Made by a program: the position numbers and the translations under genes
Part shown: positions 1-8,285 of the stretch, piece after piece
Layout: every line of letters begins with the position of its first letter
Position numbering within the stretch: position 1 is the stretch's first letter
The notes under the pieces: model-generated
What the model was told of the DNA's origin: nothing
Database searches by the model: none
What the model saw: the letters and a program-made list of their open reading frames with translations, nothing else
NCBI RefSeq assembly: GCF_027497355.1
Contig: NZ_CP114909.1
Span: forward strand, 2,852,001 to 2,916,000
From: Micromonospora sp. WMMA1947
GTDB taxonomy: Bacteria; Actinomycetota; Actinomycetes; Mycobacteriales; Micromonosporaceae
DNA length: 64,000 nucleotides
Direction: 5' to 3'

Positions 1-2
1 CC

Positions 3-464
3 GAGCAGGCGGAGGCGGTCCAGCTCAAGGGCAACCTGGAGCGCGCCGGCTTCAAGATCACCGTCCGGAACATCCCGGACGACGCGAAGCTGGACGAGGT
101 CAAGAAGAAGAACAACCCCTGGGACCTGTACATCGGCAACTGGGCGGCGGACTGGCCCAGCGGCGCGTCGATCCTGCCGGTGCTCTACGACGGCCGGACC
201 ATCAAGGCCGAGGGCAACAGCAACCAGTCGTACTTCAACGACGACGCGATCAACGCCGAGATGGACCGGATCCTGGCGCTGCCGCCGTCCGAGCAGGGCC
301 CGGAGTGGGGCAAGCTCGATGAGCGGATCATGAAGGAGCACGCGCCGGTGGTGCCGCTCTACGTGGACGTGGCGTACAACGTGCACGGGTCCAAGGCGGG
401 CGGGGTGTTCATCTCCTCCGTGTTCGGCTACCCGAACTTCGTCAACGCGTACGTCAAGCAGTAG
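3..464 (+). CDS. ABC transporter substrate-binding protein, family 5 (C-terminal part)
   Basis: The gene enters from the left edge, and about 153 codons of its 3' end are visible. The fragment reads EQAEAVQLKGNLERAGFKIT, then WDLYIGNWAADWPSGASILP, and later MKEHAPVVPLYVDVAYNVHG. These are typical of the last domain of DppA/OppA-type (SBP_bac_5) lipoproteins that deliver oligopeptides or similar solutes to an ABC importer. The signal peptide and the substrate-defining N-lobe lie outside the window, so the substrate cannot be named. It is followed by a repeat hairpin and then a convergent peptidase gene. The family call is good; the specificity is unknown. Confidence 0.85.
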   Translation, partial: EQAEAVQLKGNLERAGFKITVRNIPDDAKLDEVKKKNNPWDLYIGNWAADWPSGASILPVLYDGRTIKAEGNSNQSYFNDDAINAEMDRILALPPSEQGPEWGKLDERIMKEHAPVVPLYVDVAYNVHGSKAGGVFISSVFGYPNFVNAYVKQ

Positions 465-473
465 CCGTAGGCG

Positions 474-553
474 AAGGAAGGGCCCCTTGTTAACGCGCGG
501 CGTTAATAGGGGGCCCTTCCTCTACCGCAGGCGTTAATAAGGGGCCCTTCCTT
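474..553. repeat. Triple GGGCCC/TTAAC inverted repeat between convergent genes
   Basis: Three copies of one unit lie here. Copy A (474-496) is in one orientation; copies B (500-520) and C (531-553) are in the other. The reverse complement of A matches C at 22 of 23 positions. A and B can fold into a long hairpin with a GCG loop; A can instead pair with C. Copy C runs into the stop codon (552-554) of the downstream minus-strand gene. It may act as a bidirectional terminator. I recall similar GGAAGGGCCC/GTTAA elements between genes in Micromonospora, which I cannot verify here. Confidence 0.8.
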
Positions 554-2696
554 ACAAGTAGCGGCGGAGGAAGTCGAGCTCCAGCCGGAGCAGGCGCTCG
601 GACACCCCGCCGGCGGCCAGGTGGCTCGCGCCGGTCAGCGGCAGCACCGCGTGCGGACGCCCGGTGGACAGCAACGCCGCGGACAGCCGCAGCGTGTGCG
701 CGGCCAGCACGTTGTCGTCGGCCAGGCCGTGCACCAGCAGCATCGGCCGGGCCTGCGCCGGGTCGCCGAGCGGCTCGGCGGCCAGCTCGATCAGCGAGTG
801 GTGGGCGTAGATGTCCATCCCGTCATCGGGCATGCCGAGGTAGCGCTCGCTGTACGCGGTGTCGTACAGCGCCCAGTCGGTGACCGGCGCGCCCACGATC
901 GCGCACTTGAACAGCTCCGGGTGACGCAGCACCGCGAGCCCGGCCAGCCAGCCGCCGAACGACCAGCCGCGTACCGCCACCCGTTCCAGGTCCAGATCCG
1001 GGTGCTTGTCGGCGAGCGCGGTGAGCGCGTCCACCTGGTCGGTGAGGATCACGTCGGCGACCCGGCGGTGGATCGCCTTCTCGAACGACGGCGCGATGCC
1101 CGGGGTGCCCCGGTTGTCGATGGTGACCACCGCGAAGCCCTGCTCGGCCCACCACTGCCGTTCCAGCCAGGCACCGCGGGCCGCCACCACCTCCTGATGG
1201 CCGGGCCCGCCGTAGACGTCCAGCAGCACCGGCAGCCGGGTGCCCTTGACGTGCTCGGCCGGGTAGAGCACCGCGCTGGGCAGTCGCCTGTCGGTCACCC
1301 GGACCATCGTCGGCCGCGGCGCGTACGAGCTGGTGGCGGCGAACGAGCGCAGCTCACCCGCCTCGCGGTCCCCGTGCCACACCCGCCAGCGGACCCCGGC
1401 GTGCTCCAGCGACGCGATGCCCACCGCCAGCGTGGACCCGCCGATCGAGGCGGTGTGCCAGCCGGGGTCGCTGCCCATCCGGCGGGCGTCCATGCCGCCG
1501 CCGATGGTGGTCCGCACCCGGTAGAGGTGGCGCTGGCTCGGCTCGCCCTCGCTCGCCTCCACCAGCAGGTCCGCCGCCGCGTTCGGGCCGTTCGGCAGCC
1601 GCCCGACGACCCGCCGCACGTACAGCGACGGCGGGGTGAGCAGTGTGCCGTCGGCGAACAGGCAGCGGGCGTCGTACCCGTCGTGGGCCAGTTCGCCGCC
1701 GACCAGCACCCGCCCGTCGGGCAGGTGTGCCGGGGTACCGGGGATGGGCTCCACCCAGCGCGGGTCGGCCAGCTCAGCGTGCACCTGCGTCTCCCCGGTG
1801 CGCGGGTCCACCGCGAGCACCAGGCCGTGCTGCTGCGAACGGCGCAGCACGGTGATCAGCGGCCCGCCCTCGGTCCAGTCGACGGAACTCAGGTACGGGT
1901 AGGTCTCGCGGTCCCAGTGCACGTCGACCCAGCCGCCGTCGAGGTCGAGCAGGTGCAGGCTGACCTCCGCGTTCGGCCCGCCCGCCACGGGGTACGCGAG
2001 CGACGTCGGCGGGCTCGCCGGGTCGGCCGGGTCGTGCAGGTACCAGCGTTCCAGGCGGGACTCGTCGACCCGGGCGGCCAGCACGCTGCGCCCGTCCGGC
2101 GCCCACCAGTAGCCCCGGTAGCGGTGGAACTCCTCGGCTGCGATGTGCTCGGCCAGCCCCCAGGTGACGCCGCTGTCCTCGCCGGCGAGCAGGTTGTCCG
2201 TGCCGTCCGGCTCGACCACCCGCAACTGGCCCCGGCGCACCCCTTCGGCGGCGTCGGTGACGTACGCGAGCCGCTCACCTGCCGGGTCGGGGCGCGGGTC
2301 GATCACCGGCCCGACCGCTGTCACCTCGACCACGTCGCCGTGCACCAGGTCGGCCCGGAACAGCCGCCCGGCCAGCGCGAACGCGGCGACCCGGCCGGCC
2401 GAGTCCAGCGCGTACGAGCCGATGCCGCCGGAGCTGAGCCGCAACCGCTCGCGCAGCGCCCGCTCGCCGGGGGCGAGACGGGCCGGCTCGGCGTCGGCGC
2501 CCAGCAGCACCGCCGGGTCCGCGACCAGTCGTTCCTCGCCGCTGTCGACGTCGAGCAGCCAGAGCGCGTCGGCCGGGTCCTCCGGTCCCGCGGAACGCAG
2601 GAAGATCACCCGGGCGCCGTCGCCCGCGACGGTGACGGCACGCGGCGCCCCGTGGCTGAACCGACGGGTACGGGCGGCCAGCTCGGGAAAGTCCAC
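552..2696 (-). CDS. S9 family prolyl oligopeptidase (dipeptidyl-peptidase IV-like)
   Basis: This is a 714-residue serine peptidase of clan SC. The N-terminal two thirds is the DPP-IV type propeller (e.g. AEEFHRYRGYWWAPDGRSVL). The C-terminal alpha/beta-hydrolase domain has the nucleophile elbow GWSFGG (Ser near residue 579), the acid in HGLADDNV and the His in GASHLAAGG. It should cleave short peptides, often after proline; no signal peptide is visible, so it is probably cytoplasmic. I start it at the GTG at 2696 (VDFPELAARTRRF), not further upstream. That start lies exactly 6 nt after a TACGCT box, and a longer form would run into divergent mshB. Confidence 0.88.
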   Translation of the reverse strand: MDFPELAARTRRFSHGAPRAVTVAGDGARVIFLRSAGPEDPADALWLLDVDSGEERLVADPAVLLGADAEPARLAPGERALRERLRLSSGGIGSYALDSAGRVAAFALAGRLFRADLVHGDVVEVTAVGPVIDPRPDPAGERLAYVTDAAEGVRRGQLRVVEPDGTDNLLAGEDSGVTWGLAEHIAAEEFHRYRGYWWAPDGRSVLAARVDESRLERWYLHDPADPASPPTSLAYPVAGGPNAEVSLHLLDLDGGWVDVHWDRETYPYLSSVDWTEGGPLITVLRRSQQHGLVLAVDPRTGETQVHAELADPRWVEPIPGTPAHLPDGRVLVGGELAHDGYDARCLFADGTLLTPPSLYVRRVVGRLPNGPNAAADLLVEASEGEPSQRHLYRVRTTIGGGMDARRMGSDPGWHTASIGGSTLAVGIASLEHAGVRWRVWHGDREAGELRSFAATSSYAPRPTMVRVTDRRLPSAVLYPAEHVKGTRLPVLLDVYGGPGHQEVVAARGAWLERQWWAEQGFAVVTIDNRGTPGIAPSFEKAIHRRVADVILTDQVDALTALADKHPDLDLERVAVRGWSFGGWLAGLAVLRHPELFKCAIVGAPVTDWALYDTAYSERYLGMPDDGMDIYAHHSLIELAAEPLGDPAQARPMLLVHGLADDNVLAAHTLRLSAALLSTGRPHAVLPLTGASHLAAGGVSERLLRLELDFLRRYL

Positions 2697-2708
2697 GCCT
2701 GCAGCGTA
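2697..2708 (-). promoter_or_regulatory. Leaderless -10 box for the S9 peptidase
   Basis: TACGCT on the minus strand (2703-2708) is followed by 6 nt and then the GTG start at 2696. No Shine-Dalgarno sequence fits between them, so the transcript probably begins at or next to the start codon. Confidence 0.6.
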
Positions 2709-2777
2709 GGCGGGTGCCGGAGGTGATGTGGCCGACCTGGGCGGACGCATCACCGTCGAGCGGGCAGGACCGCCGGT

Positions 2778-2790
2778 TAGAGTGACGGGC
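2778..2790 (+). promoter_or_regulatory. Leaderless -10 box for mshB
   Basis: TAGAGT (2778-2783) is followed by 7 nt and the GTG at 2791. There is no ribosome-binding site. The divergent S9 gene has the same arrangement, with its box 70 bp away on the other strand. Confidence 0.6.
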
Positions 2791-3705
2791 GTGACGACGC
2801 TGCCCGACCGACGCCTCCTGCTGGTCCACGCGCATCCCGACGACGAGTCGATCGGCACCGGCGCGACGATGGCGCACTACGCCGCCACCGGCGCCCACGT
2901 CACGCTCGTGACCTGCACGCTCGGCGAGGAGGGCGAGATCCACGTCCCGGCGCTGGCCCAGCTCTGCGCGGCCGAGGCGGACCAGCTCGGCGGCTACCGG
3001 ATCGGCGAGCTGGCGGCCGCCTGCGCCGCGCTCGGCGTGACCGACCACCGGTTCCTCGGCGGCGCGGGCCGCTACCGCGACTCCGGCATGATGGGCATGG
3101 CCACGAACGAGCACCCGCGCGCGTTCTGGCAGGCCGACCTGGACGTCGCCGCCGGATATCTGGTGGACGTCATCCGCGAGGTCCGCCCCCAGGTGCTCGT
3201 CACGTACGACCCGGACGGCTTCTACGGCCACCCCGACCACATCCAGGCGCACCGGGTGGCGATGCGGGCGGTCGAGCTGGCCGCCGCCGAGGGGATCGCC
3301 CCGGCGAAGGTCTACTGGACGGCCATGCCGCGCAGTGTGCTCGACGCCGGCCTGGAGACGTTCACCGAGTCGTCGGACAACCCGTTCGCCGGCATCGAGA
3401 GCGCCGACGAGCTGCCGTTCGGCACGCCGGACGCGGAGATCGCCGCCCGGATCGACGGCACCGACCAGCACGCCGCCAAGGAGGCGGCGATGCGCGCCCA
3501 CGCCACCCAGATCCCGGCGAACTCCTGGCTCTACTCGATCGCCGGCAACTTCGGCGGCGAGTTCATGGGTGTCGAGTACTTCACGCTCGCGGTCGGCGAG
3601 AAGGGGCCGGGCCACGGCCCGTACGGCTGGGAGGACGACCTCTTCGCCGGGATCGCCCTGGACACGCCGGAGCGCTCCCCGGTCGCGGCGGCCGGTCTCC
3701 GGTGA
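2791..3705 (+). CDS. mshB: GlcNAc-Ins deacetylase of mycothiol biosynthesis
   Basis: MshB removes the acetyl group from 1-D-myo-inosityl-2-acetamido-2-deoxy-glucopyranoside, the second step towards mycothiol, the main actinobacterial thiol. The 304-residue product has the zinc motif HAHPDDE near its N-terminus and HPDH near residue 150, both diagnostic of the LmbE/PIG-L deacetylase fold. The length fits MshB (about 300 residues) better than the conjugate amidase Mca. I chose the GTG at 2791 because a TAGAGT box stands 7 nt before it; an in-frame GTG at 2782 is the alternative. The next gene overlaps the stop by 4 bp, so they are probably co-transcribed. Mycothiol links this gene to the mycoredoxin at 40.7 kb. 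Confidence 0.93.
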   Translation: MTTLPDRRLLLVHAHPDDESIGTGATMAHYAATGAHVTLVTCTLGEEGEIHVPALAQLCAAEADQLGGYRIGELAAACAALGVTDHRFLGGAGRYRDSGMMGMATNEHPRAFWQADLDVAAGYLVDVIREVRPQVLVTYDPDGFYGHPDHIQAHRVAMRAVELAAAEGIAPAKVYWTAMPRSVLDAGLETFTESSDNPFAGIESADELPFGTPDAEIAARIDGTDQHAAKEAAMRAHATQIPANSWLYSIAGNFGGEFMGVEYFTLAVGEKGPGHGPYGWEDDLFAGIALDTPERSPVAAAGLR

Positions 3706-4196
3706 CGCTGCCGGCCGTACCCGTGTCGACACTTGCCGAGCAGCCGCCCGAGGCCGCGCCGCCGAGCCGGGCGGAGCGGGCGCTGGACCGCGCGCTGCGG
3801 CTGACCGGCGGCGTGGTGACGGTCTGGGCCGGCGTCCTGCTCGCGCTGCTCGAACTGATCGTCGCGACCTGGGCCTGGAGTGTCGTGCAAGGGCTCTCCG
3901 GCGCGGCGCAGGCGCTGGTCGGGATCGGGGCGGCGGTCGTCGGGGTTCCCGCCGTGGTGGCGGCGACGGTGCTGCTGGGCTCGTACGCGCACCGGTCGAC
4001 AGGAGGCCGGTGGGCGATCGTGCTGGCCGCTCTGCCGTGGTTCGTGGTGATCGTGGCGGGTGGTGTCCGTACCGTCGAGGGTGATCTCGGGCTGGTCGGC
4101 GACAACGTGCTCGGCCTCGCGCTGATCGTGACCGGGGCGGTCACGTTCGCGGTGGTGGGCTTCCGGCACCTGGTGACGCCGCCGCCTGGCCGGTGA
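3702..4196 (+). CDS. Small integral membrane protein downstream of mshB
   Basis: This 164-residue protein has a short proline- and glutamate-rich N-terminus followed by four hydrophobic segments (about residues 33-60, 67-95, 103-122 and 128-153). It has no recognisable catalytic motif. Its GTG start overlaps the mshB stop (GTGA), which implies translational coupling. Actinomycete genomes often keep a DUF6113-like membrane protein at this place, but I cannot confirm the family. The function is unknown. Confidence 0.75.
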   Translation: MTLPAVPVSTLAEQPPEAAPPSRAERALDRALRLTGGVVTVWAGVLLALLELIVATWAWSVVQGLSGAAQALVGIGAAVVGVPAVVAATVLLGSYAHRSTGGRWAIVLAALPWFVVIVAGGVRTVEGDLGLVGDNVLGLALIVTGAVTFAVVGFRHLVTPPPGR

Positions 4197-4281
4197 GGTG
4201 CTGACGCCGCACAGGCGGCGATGGTAGACATTCCTGCCAGAGGCCCGCCGAGGGAGCGGGCGGTACGGCGGGAGGCGTGCG

Positions 4282-4746
4282 ATGGGTCAGCGGTGGCGTG
4301 CGGTAGCTGTGCTGGCGGCCGCGTTGTTCGGGGTGAACGTGGTGGCCCGGCTGGTCATCAGATTCGCGTTCCCGGGCGACGACACCGCCTCGGGCCGCGT
4401 CTCGCTCGCCATGTTCCTGGTCATCGGGCTGATCCTGGCCGGCACCGCCTTCCGGTGGGGCGCCGACCGGCCGCTGGGCCGGTGGGCCGGTGACCTGGCC
4501 GCCGCGGTCGCGGTCGCGCTGGCGCTCACCGTGTTCGTCGGCCCGCTGCTGGTCGGGGAGAACCCGTTCGGCGGCGGCGCGGGCCTGTTCTTCGCCCAGA
4601 TCTGGCTCTATCTCGCTGCGACCGCGGCGGGCGTGCTGGTCGGCTACCTGATCCTCACCGCGCTGGGGCGGGACTACCGGTCCCGCCAGCTCAAGCGGTA
4701 CGCCGAGATGAAGCGCACCCGGCCCCGCCGGATCGTCCGGCGCTGA
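4282..4746 (+). CDS. Hypothetical four-helix membrane protein
   Basis: The 154-residue product has four predicted membrane spans (roughly residues 6-30, 38-58, 69-93 and 103-127). A basic C-terminal tail (LKRYAEMKRTRPRRIVRR) is probably cytoplasmic. A GGGAGG sequence about 6 nt upstream supports the ATG at 4282. It is 85 bp downstream of the previous membrane protein and converges with a GNAT gene 12 bp away. I do not recognise the family. Confidence 0.7.
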   Translation: MGQRWRAVAVLAAALFGVNVVARLVIRFAFPGDDTASGRVSLAMFLVIGLILAGTAFRWGADRPLGRWAGDLAAAVAVALALTVFVGPLLVGENPFGGGAGLFFAQIWLYLAATAAGVLVGYLILTALGRDYRSRQLKRYAEMKRTRPRRIVRR

Positions 4747-4758
4747 CCGGAGCGCCGC

Positions 4759-5751
4759 TCAGGCCGCCGGGGCCACCCGGGTCAGGTAGGTGTGGTGGGT
4801 GGTGAAGCCGAGCCTGCGGTAGAGCGCGACGGCGCCGGTGTTGCTCTGCTCGACCTGGAGGAAGGCGTGGCCGGCGCCCTCGGCGGCGCCCCAGCCGGCC
4901 AGGGCGCGTACGACAGCGGCGGCGAATCCGCGCCGACGCGCCTCGGGCAGCACTTCGAGCAGGCTGACGCCGAGCCAGCGGCCTTCGCCGGTCACCGTCC
5001 CCCGGCCGATGGCGAGCACCCGGCCGTCGACGCGCAGCTCGGCGAAGCGGACCCGCTCGACGGCGGTGAGGACGTGCCGCGCGGCGTCCGGCAGGCCGCC
5101 CTTGCGGCTGGCGGAGATGGCCAGCCAGTCGTCGGTGGGCGCGCCGCCCAGAGTCACCGGCGGCGTGCCGTCCGGGCCGGCGAGCGGCGGCGTGTCGGCG
5201 AGCCCGGCGTCCGGCGGCGCGGCCAGGGCGCGCAGCGGGACGGTCTGCACGAGCACCGGGGGCCGGGCCGTCCAGCCGCGCGCGTCCAGTTCGGCGCCGA
5301 CCGGGGCGGCCAGCGGCAGTGGGGTGTTCACCAGGGCGGTGCCGCCGCGCTCGGCGTACCAGCGCTGCACCGCGTCCAGCGCGGCGGGCAGCGGGCGGTC
5401 CGGGTCGCCGACCGGTAGCGCGCTGTTCGCCCGGCCGGTCCAGCCGTCGGCCCAGCGCAGCCGCCAGTCGCCGAGCCGTCCGCGTACCGGCGCGGGCCAC
5501 GCCTCGTCGGCGGCCAGCTCCAGCGCGACCACGGCGGCGGCGGTGGGCCGCCGGGCCGGCGGCACCCGCTTGGCCCGGTGCACCTCGGCCACCGGTACGC
5601 GCAGCGGACCGGCGTCGGTGGAGAGGGTGATGTGGGTCTCGCTGAGCTCCACGAGCTCGCCGAGCGCGTCGGAGAACAGCGTGCGGCCCTCGCGAATCCC
5701 CACAATCCGGCGGACCACGATCCGGTGTCCCACGTCCTGCTGTCGGAGCAC
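4759..5751 (-). CDS. GNAT N-acetyltransferase with N-terminal SH3-like domain
   Basis: This 330-residue protein has two parts. Residues 1 to about 75 (VGHRIVVRRIVGIREGRTLF onward) form a small beta-rich, SH3-like module. The C-terminus is a GNAT acyl-CoA fold, with the acetyl-CoA region EGRWLGVSLLEVLPEARRRG and the last-strand motif SNTGAVALYRRLGF. The acceptor is unknown. From memory this architecture is widespread in actinomycetes as a divergent neighbour of fdxA, as here. A purine-rich GGGAGGGGGTC upstream supports the GTG at 5751. Confidence 0.82.
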   Translation of the reverse strand: MLRQQDVGHRIVVRRIVGIREGRTLFSDALGELVELSETHITLSTDAGPLRVPVAEVHRAKRVPPARRPTAAAVVALELAADEAWPAPVRGRLGDWRLRWADGWTGRANSALPVGDPDRPLPAALDAVQRWYAERGGTALVNTPLPLAAPVGAELDARGWTARPPVLVQTVPLRALAAPPDAGLADTPPLAGPDGTPPVTLGGAPTDDWLAISASRKGGLPDAARHVLTAVERVRFAELRVDGRVLAIGRGTVTGEGRWLGVSLLEVLPEARRRGFAAAVVRALAGWGAAEGAGHAFLQVEQSNTGAVALYRRLGFTTHHTYLTRVAPAA

Positions 5752-5777
5752 GATCGACCCCCTCCCCGGCGAGATAC

Positions 5778-5829
5778 TAGGCTCTTACCGTTGCGGGTGA
5801 TCGCGACGAGTCTGCGGAGGAGAAGACCG
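5778..5829 (+). promoter_or_regulatory. fdxA promoter candidate and ribosome-binding site
   Basis: A TAGGCT -10-like box lies at 5778-5783. GGAGG (5816-5820) sits 9 nt before the GTG start, so fdxA, unlike many genes here, appears to have a normal leader. Confidence 0.45.
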
Positions 5830-6156
5830 GTGACCTACATCATCGCCGAGCCGTGCGTGGATGTGCTCGACAAGGCATGCATCGAGGAGTGCCCGGTCGA
5901 CTGCATCTACGAGGGCAATCGGATGCTCTACATCCACCCCGACGAGTGCGTCGACTGTGGTGCCTGCGAGCCGGTCTGCCCGGTCGAAGCGATCTTCTAC
6001 GAGGACGACGTCCCGGAGCAGTGGAAGGACTACACCGGGGCCAACTACGAGTTCTTCGAGGACCTGGGCTCGCCCGGTGGCGCCTCGAAGATCGGCAAGG
6101 TGGAGAAGGACGCCACCTTCGTCGCCGCGCAGCCGCCGCGCGGCGAGGGCCACTGA
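5830..6156 (+). CDS. fdxA: Seven-iron ferredoxin
   Basis: This 108-residue ferredoxin carries one 3Fe-4S and one 4Fe-4S cluster. The cysteines sit as in Azotobacter FdI-type proteins: C9, C17 and C50 for the 3Fe cluster, C21, C40, C43 and C46 for the 4Fe cluster, plus the extra conserved C25. It is a soluble low-potential electron carrier; its partner is not indicated. The acidic C-terminal extension is typical of actinobacterial FdxA. Its stop codon overlaps the start of dapC, which ties the two genes translationally. Confidence 0.93.
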   Translation: MTYIIAEPCVDVLDKACIEECPVDCIYEGNRMLYIHPDECVDCGACEPVCPVEAIFYEDDVPEQWKDYTGANYEFFEDLGSPGGASKIGKVEKDATFVAAQPPRGEGH

Positions 6157-7262
6157 ACCGGCGCTCGCCGGTCTCGGCACGGCTGCCCGACTTCACCTGG
6201 GACACCCTGGACGCCGCGGCCACCACGGCTGCGGCGCATCCGGGCGGTCTCATCAACCTGTCGATGGGCACGCCGGTCGACCCGGTGCCAGAGCTGATCC
6301 GCCAGGCCCTGGCCGACGCGTCGAACGCGCCGGGCTACCCGCTGACCGCCGGTACGCCCGCCCTGCGGGACGCGATCGCGGCGTGGGTCGCGCGGGCCTG
6401 CGGCGCGGGCGTGGACGGCCTGGGCGTGCTGCCGACGATCGGCTCCAAGGAGCTGGTGGCCTGGCTGCCCACGCTGCTCGGGCTCGGTCCCGGTGACGTG
6501 GTGGTGGTGCCGTCGGTCGCCTACCCGACCTACGAGGACGGGGCCCGGCTCGTCGGCGCGACCACGGTACGCACCGACTCACTGACCGCGCTGGGCCCGG
6601 ATCCCCGGGTCCGCCTGGTCTGGGTCAACTCGCCGGGCAACCCGACCGGCCGGGTGCTGCCCGCCGCCCACCTGCGCAAGGTGGTCGAGTGGGCGCGCGA
6701 GCGCGGTGCGGTGGTCGCCAGCGACGAGTGCTACCTGCCGCTGGGCTGGGACGCCGAGCCCGTCTCGGTGCTGTCGCCCGAGGTGTGTGGCGGCTCGTAC
6801 GACGGTGTGCTGGCGGTCCACTCGCTGTCCAAGCGTTCCAACCTGGCCGGATACCGGGCCGGGTTCGTCGCCGGTGACCCGGCGCTGGTGGCCGAGCTGC
6901 TCAAGATCCGCAAGCACGCGGGGCTGATCGTGCCGGCCCCGGTGCAGGCCGCCATGGTGGCCGCGCTCGGCGACCAGGAGCACGCCGACGCCCAGCGGGA
7001 GCGCTACCGCGTCCGCCGGGAGAAGCTGCGCGCGGCGTTCACCGGCGCGGGCTTCACCGTCGAGCACTCGGAGGCCGGGCTCTACCTGTGGCTCACCCGG
7101 GACGAGGACTGCTGGGAGACCGTCGAGTGGCTGGCCCGCCGGGGCATCCTGGTGGCCGCCGGTGTCTTCTACGGCCCGGCCGGCGCCCGGCACGTCCGGG
7201 TGGCGCTCACCGAGTCCGACGAGCGCGTCGACGCGGTGGCCGGGCGGCTCGCCGAGGCCTGA
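6153..7262 (+). CDS. dapC: N-succinyldiaminopimelate aminotransferase
   Basis: DapC is a PLP-dependent fold-type I aminotransferase that makes N-succinyl-LL-diaminopimelate in the succinylase route to lysine and peptidoglycan. The 369-residue product shows LSMGTPVDPVPELI and GYPLTAGTPALRDAI, the PLP region NSPGNPTGR and the Schiff-base lysine in HSLSKRSNLAGYRAGF. The start is unusual: the first in-frame ATG (6265) would delete conserved N-terminal sequence. A CTG at 6153 overlaps the fdxA stop (CTGA) behind a GGCGAGGG sequence and gives the expected length (MNRRSPVSARLPDF). dapD and dapE lie 9-11 kb downstream. The product call is strong; the start is inferred. Confidence 0.9.
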   Translation: MNRRSPVSARLPDFTWDTLDAAATTAAAHPGGLINLSMGTPVDPVPELIRQALADASNAPGYPLTAGTPALRDAIAAWVARACGAGVDGLGVLPTIGSKELVAWLPTLLGLGPGDVVVVPSVAYPTYEDGARLVGATTVRTDSLTALGPDPRVRLVWVNSPGNPTGRVLPAAHLRKVVEWARERGAVVASDECYLPLGWDAEPVSVLSPEVCGGSYDGVLAVHSLSKRSNLAGYRAGFVAGDPALVAELLKIRKHAGLIVPAPVQAAMVAALGDQEHADAQRERYRVRREKLRAAFTGAGFTVEHSEAGLYLWLTRDEDCWETVEWLARRGILVAAGVFYGPAGARHVRVALTESDERVDAVAGRLAEA

Positions 7263-7263
7263 C

Positions 7264-8280
7264 ATGGCGGGCGAGCTGGCGCGGGCGGCGGTGGTCGGCA
7301 CCGGGCTGATCGGCGGCTCGGTGCTGCTGCGGCTGCACGAGGCGGGTGTCGACGTGGCCGGCTGGGATCCCGATCCGGTGGCCCGCCGGCAGGTCCGCGA
7401 CCGGGGCGTCGAGGCGCCCGGCACGGTCGAGGAGGCAGTCACCGGGCGGGACGTGGTGTTCCTCTGCGGCCCGCTGCCCACGCTGCCGGCGACGCTGGCC
7501 CAGGTCGCCGCCGTCACCGACGACGGGTGCGTGCTCACCGACGTGGGCAGCGTCAAGGCCGAGGTGAGCACCGCCGCCACCGTGCTGGGGCTCGGGCACC
7601 GGTTCGTGCCGGGCCACCCGATGGCCGGCGCGGACCGGGCCGGAGTTGGCGCCGCCGGCCCGGACCTGCTCGACGGCGCCGCCTGGGTGCTCTGCCCGGG
7701 GCCGACCGGCCTGGGCGCGTTCCGGCGGCTGGCGGTGCTGCTGGTGGACGTCTTCCACGCCCGGGTGGTGCCGATGTCCGCCCCGGAGCACGACGGCGCC
7801 GCCGCGCTCGCCTCGCACGTACCGCACGTGCTGGCCGGCGCGCTGGCCGGCACCGTGCACCGGTCGGCGTTGCGGGACGCGGTGTTGACGCTCGCCGCCG
7901 GCAGCTTCTCCGACGGCACCCGGGTCGCCGGCGGACCACCCGAGCGGACCGCGAACATGCTGCTCGGCAACCGGGACCGCGTCCTCGCCGAACTGGACGC
8001 GCTCGGCGCGTTCCTGCACGACCTGACCGAGGCGCTGCGCGGCGGCGACGCGGGTGCGCTGGCGGACCGGTTCGCCGAGGGGCGGGACGTCCGCGCGACG
8101 CTGCGGGCCCGGACGTTCACCACGCACCGGCGGGAGTTCCCGGCCGACGACGACCACGCGGGCGAGCTGGCGTACCTGCGGGAGCTGGGCGCGGCGGGCG
8201 GCCACCTGAGCGAGGTGCGGGAGGCGGCGGGCGCGGTCACCTACATGGGGCACCTGCCGGCCACCCCGCCGTTAGGCTGA
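7264..8280 (+). CDS. tyrA: Prephenate dehydrogenase
   Basis: This 338-residue protein oxidatively decarboxylates prephenate on the way to tyrosine. The Rossmann motif VVGTGLIGGSVLLRL starts about residue 10. LTDVGSVKAEV and GHRFVPGHPMAGADRAG are characteristic TyrA motifs, the latter carrying the catalytic-site His. The C-terminal part is all-helical. There is no fused chorismate mutase or clear ACT domain. It starts 1 nt after the dapC stop, so it is in the same transcription unit. Its own 3' end carries the promoter of the next gene. Confidence 0.9.
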   Translation: MAGELARAAVVGTGLIGGSVLLRLHEAGVDVAGWDPDPVARRQVRDRGVEAPGTVEEAVTGRDVVFLCGPLPTLPATLAQVAAVTDDGCVLTDVGSVKAEVSTAATVLGLGHRFVPGHPMAGADRAGVGAAGPDLLDGAAWVLCPGPTGLGAFRRLAVLLVDVFHARVVPMSAPEHDGAAALASHVPHVLAGALAGTVHRSALRDAVLTLAAGSFSDGTRVAGGPPERTANMLLGNRDRVLAELDALGAFLHDLTEALRGGDAGALADRFAEGRDVRATLRARTFTTHRREFPADDDHAGELAYLRELGAAGGHLSEVREAAGAVTYMGHLPATPPLG

Positions 8281-8285
8281 GCGGC
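8273..8285 (+). promoter_or_regulatory. Leaderless -10 box for the SIMPL gene, inside the tyrA 3' end
   Basis: TAGGCT (8273-8278) overlaps the last codons and stop of tyrA and is followed by 7 nt and the ATG at 8286. The SIMPL gene may therefore have its own promoter as well as read-through from fdxA-dapC-tyrA. Confidence 0.6.

Noticed and set aside
621..2726. 701-codon open frame on the plus strand opposite the S9 peptidase
   Set aside because: Its product is low-complexity (His-, Arg- and Gln-rich), and the minus strand has clear peptidase motifs with normal codon bias. Antisense frames this long are common in GC-rich DNA.
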